Positions 1 to 6,591 of a stretch of 6,591 nucleotides of DNA are shown here, piece after piece. Every line of letters begins with the position of its first letter. Position 1 is the first letter of the stretch. Source of the stretch: an uncultured Prevotella sp. GTDB lineage: Bacteria > Bacteroidota > Bacteroidia > Bacteroidales > Bacteroidaceae. Below the pieces are notes generated by a model. That model was not told the DNA's origin and did not search any database. It worked only from the letters and a program-made list of their open reading frames with translations. The stretch covers positions 1 through 6,591 of the forward strand of contig CAMTJK010000171.1 in the NCBI GenBank assembly GCA_947072805.1. Reading direction: 5' to 3'. The translations under genes were made by a program, and so were the position numbers.

Positions 1-233
1 AATTCGACCAAATATCTTTACAAATTAACTTTCATTAAGTGCAGTTACGAGCCTCCCACGACAGTGCTGCAAATCATTGCTTTAGTCACTACAACAGGAA
101 CCAGCTGTGACAACCTTTTTAATATCCCATAAGGTCGTTAGATTGTAACCCAAAATTTGGCGATAAAACCGCTTCGCATAAGTAACAGACAAGCGAAATG
201 ATATGGCAACGCAAGTTTATGCAACATTATTGC
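1..233. other. AT-rich upstream intergenic region, no gene seen
   Basis: No open reading frame with coding character is visible on either strand, and composition is clearly more AT-rich than in the genes that follow. I saw no reverse-strand copy of the Bacteroidota -7 element that would indicate a divergent gene. The only structured items are a short inverted repeat at 150-160 (CCAAA-A-TTTGG) and a cluster of GCAA/TTGC words at 206-237 directly before the promoter. The stretch is probably the 5' regulatory region of the first gene, perhaps with the 3' flank of an upstream gene outside the window. Confidence 0.6.
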
Positions 234-237
234 TTGC
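206..237. repeat. Cluster of GCAA/TTGC words abutting the -33 element
   Basis: GCAA occurs at 206, 211 and 221, and its complement TTGC at 230 and 234, giving five copies in 32 bases. GCAA-CATTA-TTGC (221-233) is a perfect short inverted repeat with a 5-base centre, and GCAAG (211-215) pairs with CTTGC (233-237). The cluster overlaps the proposed -33 TTG, so it could be an operator for a transcription factor controlling the locus. A chance occurrence in AT-rich DNA is not excluded. Confidence 0.3.
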
Positions 238-264
238 CCGAACGGAAAGTTATTAATACCTTTG
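234..264 (+). promoter_or_regulatory. Putative Bacteroidota-type promoter of the GH127/146-GH43 gene
   Basis: TACCTTTG at 257-264 matches the Bacteroidota -7 consensus TAnnTTTG exactly. A TTG at 234-236 lies 20 bases upstream, within the usual spacing for the -33 element. Transcription would start a few bases after 264, roughly 268-273, giving a leader of about 40 bases before the ATG at 314. This placement argues against a TTG start at 278, which would leave almost no leader. The site is recognised by motif and spacing only. Confidence 0.6.
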
Positions 265-313
265 TATATACGAAACCTTGCGGACACATGCCGCATATCA
301 ACATAACCTTTAT

Positions 314-3300
314 ATGAACAAACGACTACTCACCGCCATTGCCGCCATCTGCACTCTCGGCGGCAGCCTCTTCGCACAGCCGAAACTATACCACAACAGT
401 TTTGCCCTGCAGGACGTGAAACTGCTCGACAGTCCGTTCAAGAGGGCTTGCGAACTCAACCTCAACACACTGAAACAGTATGACACCGACCGTCTGCTGG
501 CTCCATATCTAAAGGAAGCCGGTCTGACACCCAAAGCCCCGTCGTTTCCCAACTGGGACGGACTGGATGGGCATGTAGGCGGACACTACCTGTCGGCTCT
601 CGCCATACATCTTGCAGCCACAGGCGACAGCGAATGCAGACAGCGCATGGAGTATATGCTTGACGAACTGGAACGCTGCCAGAAAGCCAACGGTAACGGC
701 TACGTGGGAGGCGTGCCCGACGGCAAACGTGCATGGCAGGAGATAGCCAAGGGTAATGTGGGCATAGTGTGGAAATATTGGGTGCCATGGTATAATCTGC
801 ACAAGACCTATACCGGACTGCGCGACGCGTGGCTCTACGGCGGCAGCAAGAAGGCAAGAAAGATGTTTCTCTCGCTCTGCGACTGGGGACTGACGGTAAT
901 AGAAGCTCTCGACGACAAGCAGATGGAGAAGATGCTCGACTGCGAATTCGGAGGCATGGACGAGGTATATGCCGATGCCTACGACATGACGGGCGACACA
1001 AGATATCTTGACGCGGCAAAACGCTTCTCGCACCGCTGGCTGCTGGACAGCATGGCAAAGGGTAAGGACAATCTCGACAACAAGCACGCCAATACGCAGG
1101 TGCCCAAGGTGGTGGGCTATCAGCGCATAGCCGAACTGAGCATACGCGCAGGACGCACGGCTGACGCCGAACTGTACGAGCGTGCCGCACGCTTCTTCTG
1201 GCAGACGGTGACGGAAAGGCGGTCGCTTGCGCTCGGAGGCAACAGCAGGCGCGAGCACTTCGCCCCCGCCAACGACTGCATCAGCTACGTGGACGACCGC
1301 GAGGGACCGGAATCGTGCAACACCAACAACATGCTGAAACTCACCGAAGGGCTCTTCCGCATGGCTCCCGACGCACAGCTCGCCGACTTCTACGAGCGTG
1401 CCACACTCAACCACATCCTCTCAACACAGCATCCCGTACACGGCGGCTACGTGTATTTCACACCCGCACGCCCGGCTCACTACCGCGTATACTCCGCTCC
1501 CAACAGCGCCATGTGGTGCTGCGTGGGTACAGGCATGGAGAATCACGGCAAATATGGTGAGTTCATATATACACACAGCGGCGACTCGCTCTTCGTAAAC
1601 CTCTTCACCGCATCGGAACTGAACTGGAAGGAACGCGGAATAAGGCTCGTGCAGGAGACAAGATTTCCCGACGAGGAGAGCGTGCGCCTCACCGTACACA
1701 CAAAGAAGACAAGGCACATGACGCTGCTCGTACGGCATCCGCAGTGGTGCGCACGCGGAGCAATGAAGGCTGTATGTAAAGGCACCGACCATGCCGCCGG
1801 CTCGGAACCGTCATCGTACGTGGCAATAGAGCGCGACTGGAAAGACGGCGACGTGATAGAACTGACACTGCCCATGCAGGTAAGGGTGGAAGAACTGCCC
1901 AACGTGCCGCAATATATAGCCATAATGAGAGGTCCGGTGCTGCTCGCCGCCGACATGGGCAGCGAGGGGCTCGACGGCATTGTGGCCGACGACAGCCGCT
2001 GGGGACACATTGCCCACGGCAAACTGGTGTCGCTCTTCGACACACCCATACTGACAGGCAGTCGCGCCGACATCACAGCCAAACTGCAGAACATGAAGCC
2101 CGTGCCGGGCAAGCCTATGTGCTTCACCGTGCCGGAACTGTTCGGCGGACGCTTCGCAGGACTGCAGCTGCAGCCGTTCTTCCGCCTGCACGACTGCCGC
2201 TACATGATGTACTGGCTCACCATGACGCCCGAAGAATATGCCGAACGCACAGAGGCGGAGAAGCAGAAAGAGGCACGCAAACTGCTGCTCGACAGCCGGA
2301 CGGTGGACATGGTGACACCGGGCGAACAGCAACCGGAGGCCGACCACTACATGAAAAACGAAGACTCGCACACCGGAAACCTCAACGGCGCGGCATGGAG
2401 GGACGCACGCAACGGCGGCTTCTTCGAATATCGCATGAAGACAGGCGGCAACGACCGGCTGACACTGATGGTGAGATACTGGGGAAACGAGCAGGACAAA
2501 AACCTGAAACGCAACTTCACCATACTCATAGACGGTAAGGAACTGCGACGCGAGAGCATCGGCGGCAGATGGAACAGAAAAGACTTCGTGGACATGGAGT
2601 ATCCCATAAGTGCAGAGATGCTCGCCGGCAAGCAGACGATCACCGTCACCTTCCGCAGCGACAAAGGCTGCGTGGCAGGCGGCATATTCGCTGTGCGCCT
2701 GCTCAAGTGCCAGACGCCGCAAACATTCAACTTCGACGGCAATCCACTGATACGGAACAACTTTACAGCCGACCCGGCTCCGCTCGTAACCAACGGCAGA
2801 CTGTACCTGTATGTGGGACACGACGAATATTATGCAGGACAAGACACGGCACACGGCGGCAGGGAATTCAACATGACCGAATGGCTGTGCTATTCAACCG
2901 ACGACATGCACACATGGACCGACCACGGAGCAGTGATGAGACCTACCGACTTTGCATGGGCAGAGGGCGAGGCATGGGCTTCGCAGGTGGTGGAACGTGA
3001 CGGACACTACTACTTCTACACCACGGTACAGGCAGGCGGCGAATATCGGGGCAAGGCTGTGGGCGTGGCTGTGGCAGACAGTCCCACAGGTCCGTTTGTC
3101 GATGCCATCGGCAAACCGCTCGTTCACGACCGTATGACCGACAACGGGGCAAGAGGATGGTGGAACGACATAGACCCTACGGTGCTCGTGGATGACGACG
3201 GCAGCGCATGGCTGTGCTGGGGCAACGGCACCTGCTTCATGGCAAAGCTGAAGAAGAACATGACAGAGCTGGACGGCGACATAAAGGTGGTGGATCTGCC

Positions 3301-3628
3301 CGACTACGTGGAGGGACCGTGGCTGCACAAGCGCAACGGACTGTACTATCTGACATATGCCTCACAGACAAACAACCAGGAGGACATATCGTATGCCACG
3401 GCACGCCATCCGCAAGGACCGTGGACATATCGCGGACGACTTACCGGACATGCCATAAACAGCTTTACCATACATCCGGGCATAGCAGAATATAAAGGCA
3501 AATGGTACCTGTTCCACCACAATGCCACACTCACGCTCGAAGGACACAAGGGCGCGACCGGCAGACGCTCCGTGTGTGTGGACGAACTGCACTACAACGC
3601 AGACGGTACGCTCGTTCCGGTATTTTAA
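314..3628 (+). CDS. Secreted two-enzyme fusion: GH127/GH146-type beta-L-arabinofuranosidase joined to a GH43 glycosidase
   Basis: Product is 1104 aa from the ATG at 314. I prefer this start over an in-frame TTG at 278 because it gives a clean signal peptide (MNKRLLTAIAAI..., cleavage probably after LFA, residue ~21) and a leader after the promoter. Residues ~25-650 form the GH127/146 (DUF1680) part. The zinc-cysteine site known from the family is present: E333 and C335 in PESC, and C402-C403 in MWCC, with C402 as expected nucleophile. E314 in RREHF is the likely acid/base, and the conserved YMMYW lies near 630. Residues ~657-798 look like the C-terminal DUF6805-type beta domain. Residues ~801-1104 are a GH43 propeller, with base D820 (ADPAP), pKa-modulating D954 (DIDPT) and acid E1000 (VEGPW). 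All catalytic residues are intact in both halves, so a bifunctional arabinosidase (GH43 half alpha-L-arabinofuranosidase or beta-xylosidase) is likely. GH127 versus GH146 and the GH43 subfamily cannot be settled by eye. There is no carbohydrate-binding module. Confidence 0.93.
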   Translation: MNKRLLTAIAAICTLGGSLFAQPKLYHNSFALQDVKLLDSPFKRACELNLNTLKQYDTDRLLAPYLKEAGLTPKAPSFPNWDGLDGHVGGHYLSALAIHLAATGDSECRQRMEYMLDELERCQKANGNGYVGGVPDGKRAWQEIAKGNVGIVWKYWVPWYNLHKTYTGLRDAWLYGGSKKARKMFLSLCDWGLTVIEALDDKQMEKMLDCEFGGMDEVYADAYDMTGDTRYLDAAKRFSHRWLLDSMAKGKDNLDNKHANTQVPKVVGYQRIAELSIRAGRTADAELYERAARFFWQTVTERRSLALGGNSRREHFAPANDCISYVDDREGPESCNTNNMLKLTEGLFRMAPDAQLADFYERATLNHILSTQHPVHGGYVYFTPARPAHYRVYSAPNSAMWCCVGTGMENHGKYGEFIYTHSGDSLFVNLFTASELNWKERGIRLVQETRFPDEESVRLTVHTKKTRHMTLLVRHPQWCARGAMKAVCKGTDHAAGSEPSSYVAIERDWKDGDVIELTLPMQVRVEELPNVPQYIAIMRGPVLLAADMGSEGLDGIVADDSRWGHIAHGKLVSLFDTPILTGSRADITAKLQNMKPVPGKPMCFTVPELFGGRFAGLQLQPFFRLHDCRYMMYWLTMTPEEYAERTEAEKQKEARKLLLDSRTVDMVTPGEQQPEADHYMKNEDSHTGNLNGAAWRDARNGGFFEYRMKTGGNDRLTLMVRYWGNEQDKNLKRNFTILIDGKELRRESIGGRWNRKDFVDMEYPISAEMLAGKQTITVTFRSDKGCVAGGIFAVRLLKCQTPQTFNFDGNPLIRNNFTADPAPLVTNGRLYLYVGHDEYYAGQDTAHGGREFNMTEWLCYSTDDMHTWTDHGAVMRPTDFAWAEGEAWASQVVERDGHYYFYTTVQAGGEYRGKAVGVAVADSPTGPFVDAIGKPLVHDRMTDNGARGWWNDIDPTVLVDDDGSAWLCWGNGTCFMAKLKKNMTELDGDIKVVDLPDYVEGPWLHKRNGLYYLTYASQTNNQEDISYATARHPQGPWTYRGRLTGHAINSFTIHPGIAEYKGKWYLFHHNATLTLEGHKGATGRRSVCVDELHYNADGTLVPVF

Positions 3629-3736
3629 CCCATACCTTATTATATATACAAGAACATTATTGCCCGGGAATATAAGGCTTACATACAAACTATTCACGCA
3701 GAATAGATTTTTAAACAGAAACCATACAAGTTAATC
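3629..3736. other. Short AT-rich intergenic gap, no clear terminator or promoter
   Basis: This 108-base gap separates the fusion gene from the esterase gene. I found no convincing hairpin plus U-run, so the two genes may be co-transcribed. TAGATTTT at 3704-3711 is one base off the TAnnTTTG -7 element but has no TTG at proper spacing. The word AACATTATTGC at 3653-3663 repeats one found at 223-233, next to the promoter of the first gene. Confidence 0.5.
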
Positions 3737-4816
3737 ATGAAAAAGAAAATCCTTTTCGTGGCTGCCACCATAATGATGGCTGCCACCGTGACAAATGCCA
3801 CCGCCGGCACCTCCACCGACAACGAAAACACCGGTATCGCAGACACGACCGCAACGGAACAAAAGGCAAGCGTGCCCGACTCGCCTGACCCCAACTTCTA
3901 CATCTTCCTCTGCTTCGGACAATCCAACATGGAGGGTAACGCGCGACCGGAAGAGCAGGACTACCAAAACGTGCCCGAACGCTTCAAGGTGATGGCTGCC
4001 GTAAACTACAGCAACCCGAAACGCACACGCGGCGAATGGTACACGGCAGTGCCACCGCTGTGCCGACAGGAAACAGGACTGACACCTGCCGACTACTTCG
4101 GAAGGAAAATGGTTGAGAACCTGCCCGAAAACATCACCATAGGAGTGGTGCATGTGGCTGTGGGCGGCACCAAGATAGAGGGCTTCATGAACGAATACGT
4201 AAAAGATTATGTTGCCGGCGAAGCCAACTGGTTTAAGGCTTACATGGCAAACTACGACAACGAGCCATACACCCGCCTCATAGAGACGGCACGCCTGGCA
4301 CAGATGTACGGCGTGGTGAAAGGCATTCTGCTGCATCAGGGCGAATCGAACACAGGCGACGGCACATGGCCGCAAAAGGTGAAAACCGTGTATGAACGCA
4401 TATTGAACGACCTTAACCTCAACGCCAATGACGTACCGCTGCTCTCGGGCGAGATGGTAAGGCAGGAGCAGGGAGGACACTGCTACGCACACAATGCCGT
4501 AATAGCCACATTGCCAAAGGTGATTCCCACCGCACACATCATATCCTCACAGGGATGCCCCGCCGCTTCCGACGGACTGCACTTCACCGCCGAAGGCTAC
4601 AGAATGATAGGAAAGCGATACGCCGACACAATGCTCGACATACTGAACAAAACCAACGGCGTGAAGACACACAGCAAGCCCTGTTGCCCAAAGAAAAAGA
4701 CAGAACAGTTCGATTACGCCGGAAGAAAAGTGTCGGAATGTGCCAAGGGATTGCTCATAGAACGCAGCATAGGCAATGACGACACAATAACGACAAAAAA
4801 GATAGTAAAGAGATGA
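3737..4816 (+). CDS. Secreted CE6/SASA-family carbohydrate O-acetylesterase (probable acetylxylan esterase)
   Basis: Product is 359 aa, predicted to remove O-acetyl groups from polysaccharide such as acetylated xylan. A Sec signal (MKKKILFVAATIMMAA...) probably ends after ATA at residue 23. A Thr/Asp/Glu-rich spacer (24-52) follows; its D36-T37-T38 fits the Bacteroides O-glycosylation motif D-(S/T)-(A/I/L/V/M/T). The SGNH-like esterase fold spans ~53-305. GQSNMEG carries the nucleophile S63, GGT is at 143-145, HQGES at 200-204 and DGLHF at 279-283, giving a catalytic triad of S63, D279 and H282. Residues 306-324 form a Cys/Lys-rich linker (CCPKKK), and 325-359 resemble a shortened Bacteroidota C-terminal secretion tail (AGRKV, KGLLIE, TKKIVKR). 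The gene lies 108 bases after the glycosidase fusion on the same strand, so it probably belongs to the same locus. The SASA domain also covers sialate O-acetylesterases, but the plant-glycan neighbours favour a CE6 xylan or pectin role. Substrate is inferred. Confidence 0.88.
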   Translation: MKKKILFVAATIMMAATVTNATAGTSTDNENTGIADTTATEQKASVPDSPDPNFYIFLCFGQSNMEGNARPEEQDYQNVPERFKVMAAVNYSNPKRTRGEWYTAVPPLCRQETGLTPADYFGRKMVENLPENITIGVVHVAVGGTKIEGFMNEYVKDYVAGEANWFKAYMANYDNEPYTRLIETARLAQMYGVVKGILLHQGESNTGDGTWPQKVKTVYERILNDLNLNANDVPLLSGEMVRQEQGGHCYAHNAVIATLPKVIPTAHIISSQGCPAASDGLHFTAEGYRMIGKRYADTMLDILNKTNGVKTHSKPCCPKKKTEQFDYAGRKVSECAKGLLIERSIGNDDTITTKKIVKR

Positions 4817-4950
4817 AGGGCATGAAACGACAGGAAGCCACAGCGATGTCACTTACTGCCGCACCCGATGTATGCCTCGGCTGACTACCAGACCTACACA
4901 GACTACGCCGACGACGGACTGACAGGGCTCACGGTTCGGCACAATAATAT
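4813..4950 (+). pseudogene. Possible frameshifted remnant of a small coding sequence
   Basis: An ATG at 4813 overlaps the esterase stop codon (ATGA) and opens a 23-codon frame (MKGMKRQEATAMSLTAAPD...) ending at a TGA at 4882-4884. In the next frame, 4868-5008 encodes 46 residues beginning MYASADYQTYTDYADDGL. Up to about 4945 the codons (GCC, GAC, TAC, CTG) match the style of the neighbouring genes, after which the DNA turns AT-rich. This looks like one reading frame broken by a frameshift, or debris from a former gene. I recognise no family. A purely chance origin, or an untranslated spacer with GC-rich composition, remains possible. Confidence 0.25.
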
Positions 4951-5027
4951 ATTACACACGGCGTTATCTATATATAGGCAATACATCATCAAGCTACTTA
5001 ATAACTAAAACATAACAATCAAAATAC
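4945..5027 (+). promoter_or_regulatory. AT-rich leader of the GH95 gene
   Basis: Composition drops sharply in GC after about 4945, and the last 20 bases before the ATG are almost free of G, the usual style of Bacteroidota leaders lacking a Shine-Dalgarno sequence. No exact TAnnTTTG element with an upstream TTG is present; TATCTATA at 4965-4972 is only a loose resemblance. The gene may have its own weak promoter here or be read from upstream. Confidence 0.3.
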
Positions 5028-6591
5028 ATGAGGAAACTAATGTTTATCGTTTTTGTCGCACTGGCAATGGCTCTTCACGCCGACAACAACGACAACCTGA
5101 GACTCTGGTACAGCCGACCGGCAGCATCGTGGACAGAAGCACTGCCCGTGGGCAACTCGCACATGGGCGCAATGGTGTACGGAGGCACCGCACACGAGAC
5201 CCTGCAGCTTAACGAAGAGACATTCTGGGCGGGCGGACCGTACTCCAACAACAGCGCAAAGGCGCTGGAAGCACTGCCCGAAGTGAGACGACTGGTATTC
5301 GAGAACAAAGGCAAGGAGGCAGAAAAGCTCATCAACGAGGCGTTCCTGACATCGCAGAACGGCATGAGATTTCTCACGCTCGGCAATATATCAATAGATT
5401 TTGGCAGGCACGACAGCGTGACTGACTATCAAAGGGAACTCAACATAGCCAACGCCACAGCCACCACCGCCTACAACTGCAACGGAGTAAGATACTGCCG
5501 CACCACATTTGCGTCACTGCCCGACAAGGTGGTGGTGATGCGGATAGAGGCTGACAAGGAGAAGGCACTCGAATTTGAACTGGGATATAAATGTCCGCTG
5601 CCCTTCAGCGCAAAGGCGAAAGGCAACCGCCTCAACATAAGATGCGAAGGAGTGGAACAGGAAGGCATCCCGGCTGCACTGCACGCCGAATGCAGGGTGA
5701 TGGTAAAGAGCGACGGAAAGGTGAAAAGCAACGGAGACAGACTGACAGTAAGCGGAGCTTCCACCGCCACAATATACATCTCGGCTGCCACAAACTACGT
5801 AAACTACCGCGATGTAAGCGGTAATGCGGCACGAAGGGCAGAAAGTCTGCTCACGGCAGCTGCCAAACGGCCATATAAGGAGATGCTGGAGGCTCACCGG
5901 AACGAATACCGCAGGCTGTTCGACCGCGTTACATTCACCCTGCCCGCCACCAAAGCGGCAAAGGCAGAGACCGACAAGCGCGTGGCAGACTTCCACAAAA
6001 GCGACGACGCATCGCTGGCTGCGCTCATGTTCCAGTACGGCAGATACCTGCTCATCTCGTCCTCGCAGCCGGGCGGACAGCCTGCCAACCTGCAAGGTGT
6101 GTGGAACGAGAGTACAAAGGCACCGTGGGACAGCAAATATACCATAAACATTAACACTGAAATGAACTACTGGCCGGCTGAAGTGACCAACCTCAGCGAG
6201 ACGCACGAACCGCTCTTCAACATGCTCGAAGACCTGAGCGTGACAGGAAAGGAGACGGCAAAAACCCTGTACGGTGCAAAGGGATGGGTGGCACACCACA
6301 ACACCGACCTGTGGAGGGCGTGCGGACCGGTGGATGCCGCCAACTACGGTATGTGGCCCAACGGCGGAGCATGGCTCGCACAGCATCTGTGGCAGCACTA
6401 CCTGTATACAGGCGACAAAGACTTCCTGAAACGCTACTACGATGTGCTGAAAGGTACTGCCGACTTCTACATGAGCCACCTTGTGAAACATCCCGACAAG
6501 GGCTGGCTGGTGACGGTTCCGTCGATGTCGCCGGAGCACGGATACAAAGGCAGCTCGTCGTGGATAACGGCAGGCTGTACCATGGACAACC
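5028..6591 (+). CDS. Secreted GH95 glycosidase, 3' end beyond window (alpha-L-fucosidase or alpha-L-galactosidase)
   Basis: The first 521 codons are present; family members are usually about 750-850 aa, so roughly a third is missing off the window edge rather than truncated. The ATG at 5028 gives a signal peptide (MRKLMFIVFVALAMALHA, cleavage after residue 18). The GH95 N-terminal beta domain opens with the hallmark LWYSRPAASWTEALPVGN (26-43), then GAMVYGG and LQLNEETFWAGGP. The (alpha/alpha)6 part shows RYLLISSSQPGGQPANLQG, NIN followed by MNYWPAE (N374, N376, 379-385), GWVAHHNTDLWR and SPEHG. By family comparison N374 and N376 are the asparagines that assist the catalytic water, and E503 in SPEHG is the probable general acid; the partner Asp lies beyond the window. 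T372, two residues before N374, replaces the His I recall in fucosidases. The enzyme would remove terminal alpha-L-fucose or alpha-L-galactose. Confidence 0.93.
   Translation, partial: MRKLMFIVFVALAMALHADNNDNLRLWYSRPAASWTEALPVGNSHMGAMVYGGTAHETLQLNEETFWAGGPYSNNSAKALEALPEVRRLVFENKGKEAEKLINEAFLTSQNGMRFLTLGNISIDFGRHDSVTDYQRELNIANATATTAYNCNGVRYCRTTFASLPDKVVVMRIEADKEKALEFELGYKCPLPFSAKAKGNRLNIRCEGVEQEGIPAALHAECRVMVKSDGKVKSNGDRLTVSGASTATIYISAATNYVNYRDVSGNAARRAESLLTAAAKRPYKEMLEAHRNEYRRLFDRVTFTLPATKAAKAETDKRVADFHKSDDASLAALMFQYGRYLLISSSQPGGQPANLQGVWNESTKAPWDSKYTININTEMNYWPAEVTNLSETHEPLFNMLEDLSVTGKETAKTLYGAKGWVAHHNTDLWRACGPVDAANYGMWPNGGAWLAQHLWQHYLYTGDKDFLKRYYDVLKGTADFYMSHLVKHPDKGWLVTVPSMSPEHGYKGSSSWITAGCTMDN

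Noticed and set aside
1..6. Window begins with AATTC, as after an EcoRI cut
   Set aside because: Window boundaries are arbitrary and intact GAATTC sites occur inside the window (near 945 and 2863), so this says nothing reliable about cloning history.
150..160. CCAAAATTTGG short inverted repeat
   Set aside because: Arms of only five bases in AT-rich DNA, about 75 bases upstream of the -33 element and without a second copy; too weak to call an operator.
278..313. TTG start adding 12 residues to the first gene
   Set aside because: The extension would put a hydrophilic stretch before an otherwise standard signal peptide and would begin almost at the predicted transcription start; the ATG at 314 is better.
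337..352. Possible lipoprotein signal (Cys in AAIC) in the first gene
   Set aside because: Ile at the position before Cys does not fit a lipobox, and a good signal peptidase I site (LFA before Q) follows a few residues later.
3661..3670. CCCGGG palindrome after the first gene as a terminator
   Set aside because: The palindrome is only six bases with no loop, and no T-run follows directly; it cannot form a usual intrinsic terminator.
3731..4537. Long antisense open frame of 268 codons opposite the esterase gene, plus similar ones opposite the other genes (for example 1811-2854 and 5514-6539)
   Set aside because: They lie fully inside strongly supported genes and encode Cys/His/Val-rich sequence without recognisable domains; long antisense frames are expected from GC-rich codon use.

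Overview
The window reads as part of a carbohydrate-degradation locus from a member of the Bacteroidota, most likely Bacteroidales and perhaps Prevotellaceae. Four things suggest this: a Bacteroidota-type promoter (TAnnTTTG -7 element with an upstream TTG) before the first gene; A-rich leaders without a Shine-Dalgarno sequence; a GC-rich codon style with frequent ATA isoleucine codons; and the enzyme families themselves, which are typical of Bacteroidales polysaccharide utilization loci. Genus-level placement is a guess.

Layout: bases 1-313 are an AT-rich upstream region with a plausible promoter near 234-264. Bases 314-3628 (+) encode a 1104-residue secreted enzyme that joins a GH127/GH146-type beta-L-arabinofuranosidase (with its C-terminal accessory domains) to a complete-looking GH43 five-bladed propeller glycosidase. 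After a 108-base gap, 3737-4816 (+) encodes a secreted CE6/SASA-type carbohydrate O-acetylesterase with a short tail resembling Bacteroidota secretion or sorting tails. The next gap (4817-5027) holds two short, coding-like, out-of-frame segments and then an AT-rich leader. From 5028 to the window edge (+) is the first 521 codons of a secreted GH95 glycosidase (alpha-L-fucosidase or alpha-L-galactosidase), cut off by the window end just after its probable catalytic acid.

All three genes lie on the same strand, all products carry Sec-type signal peptides, and none shows a good lipobox, so they probably act in the periplasm or outside the cell. Together they would remove L-arabinofuranose in alpha or beta linkage (or xylose), acetyl esters, and terminal L-fucose or L-galactose. 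That set fits a heavily decorated plant cell-wall polymer such as glucuronoarabinoxylan, or pectic and arabinogalactan side chains. No SusC/SusD pair, regulator, RNA gene, mobile element or CRISPR array is visible. The most interesting points are the nearly linker-free two-enzyme fusion, a threonine at a specificity-determining position of the GH95 enzyme that suggests L-galactose rather than L-fucose, and the apparent gene debris between the esterase and the GH95 gene.
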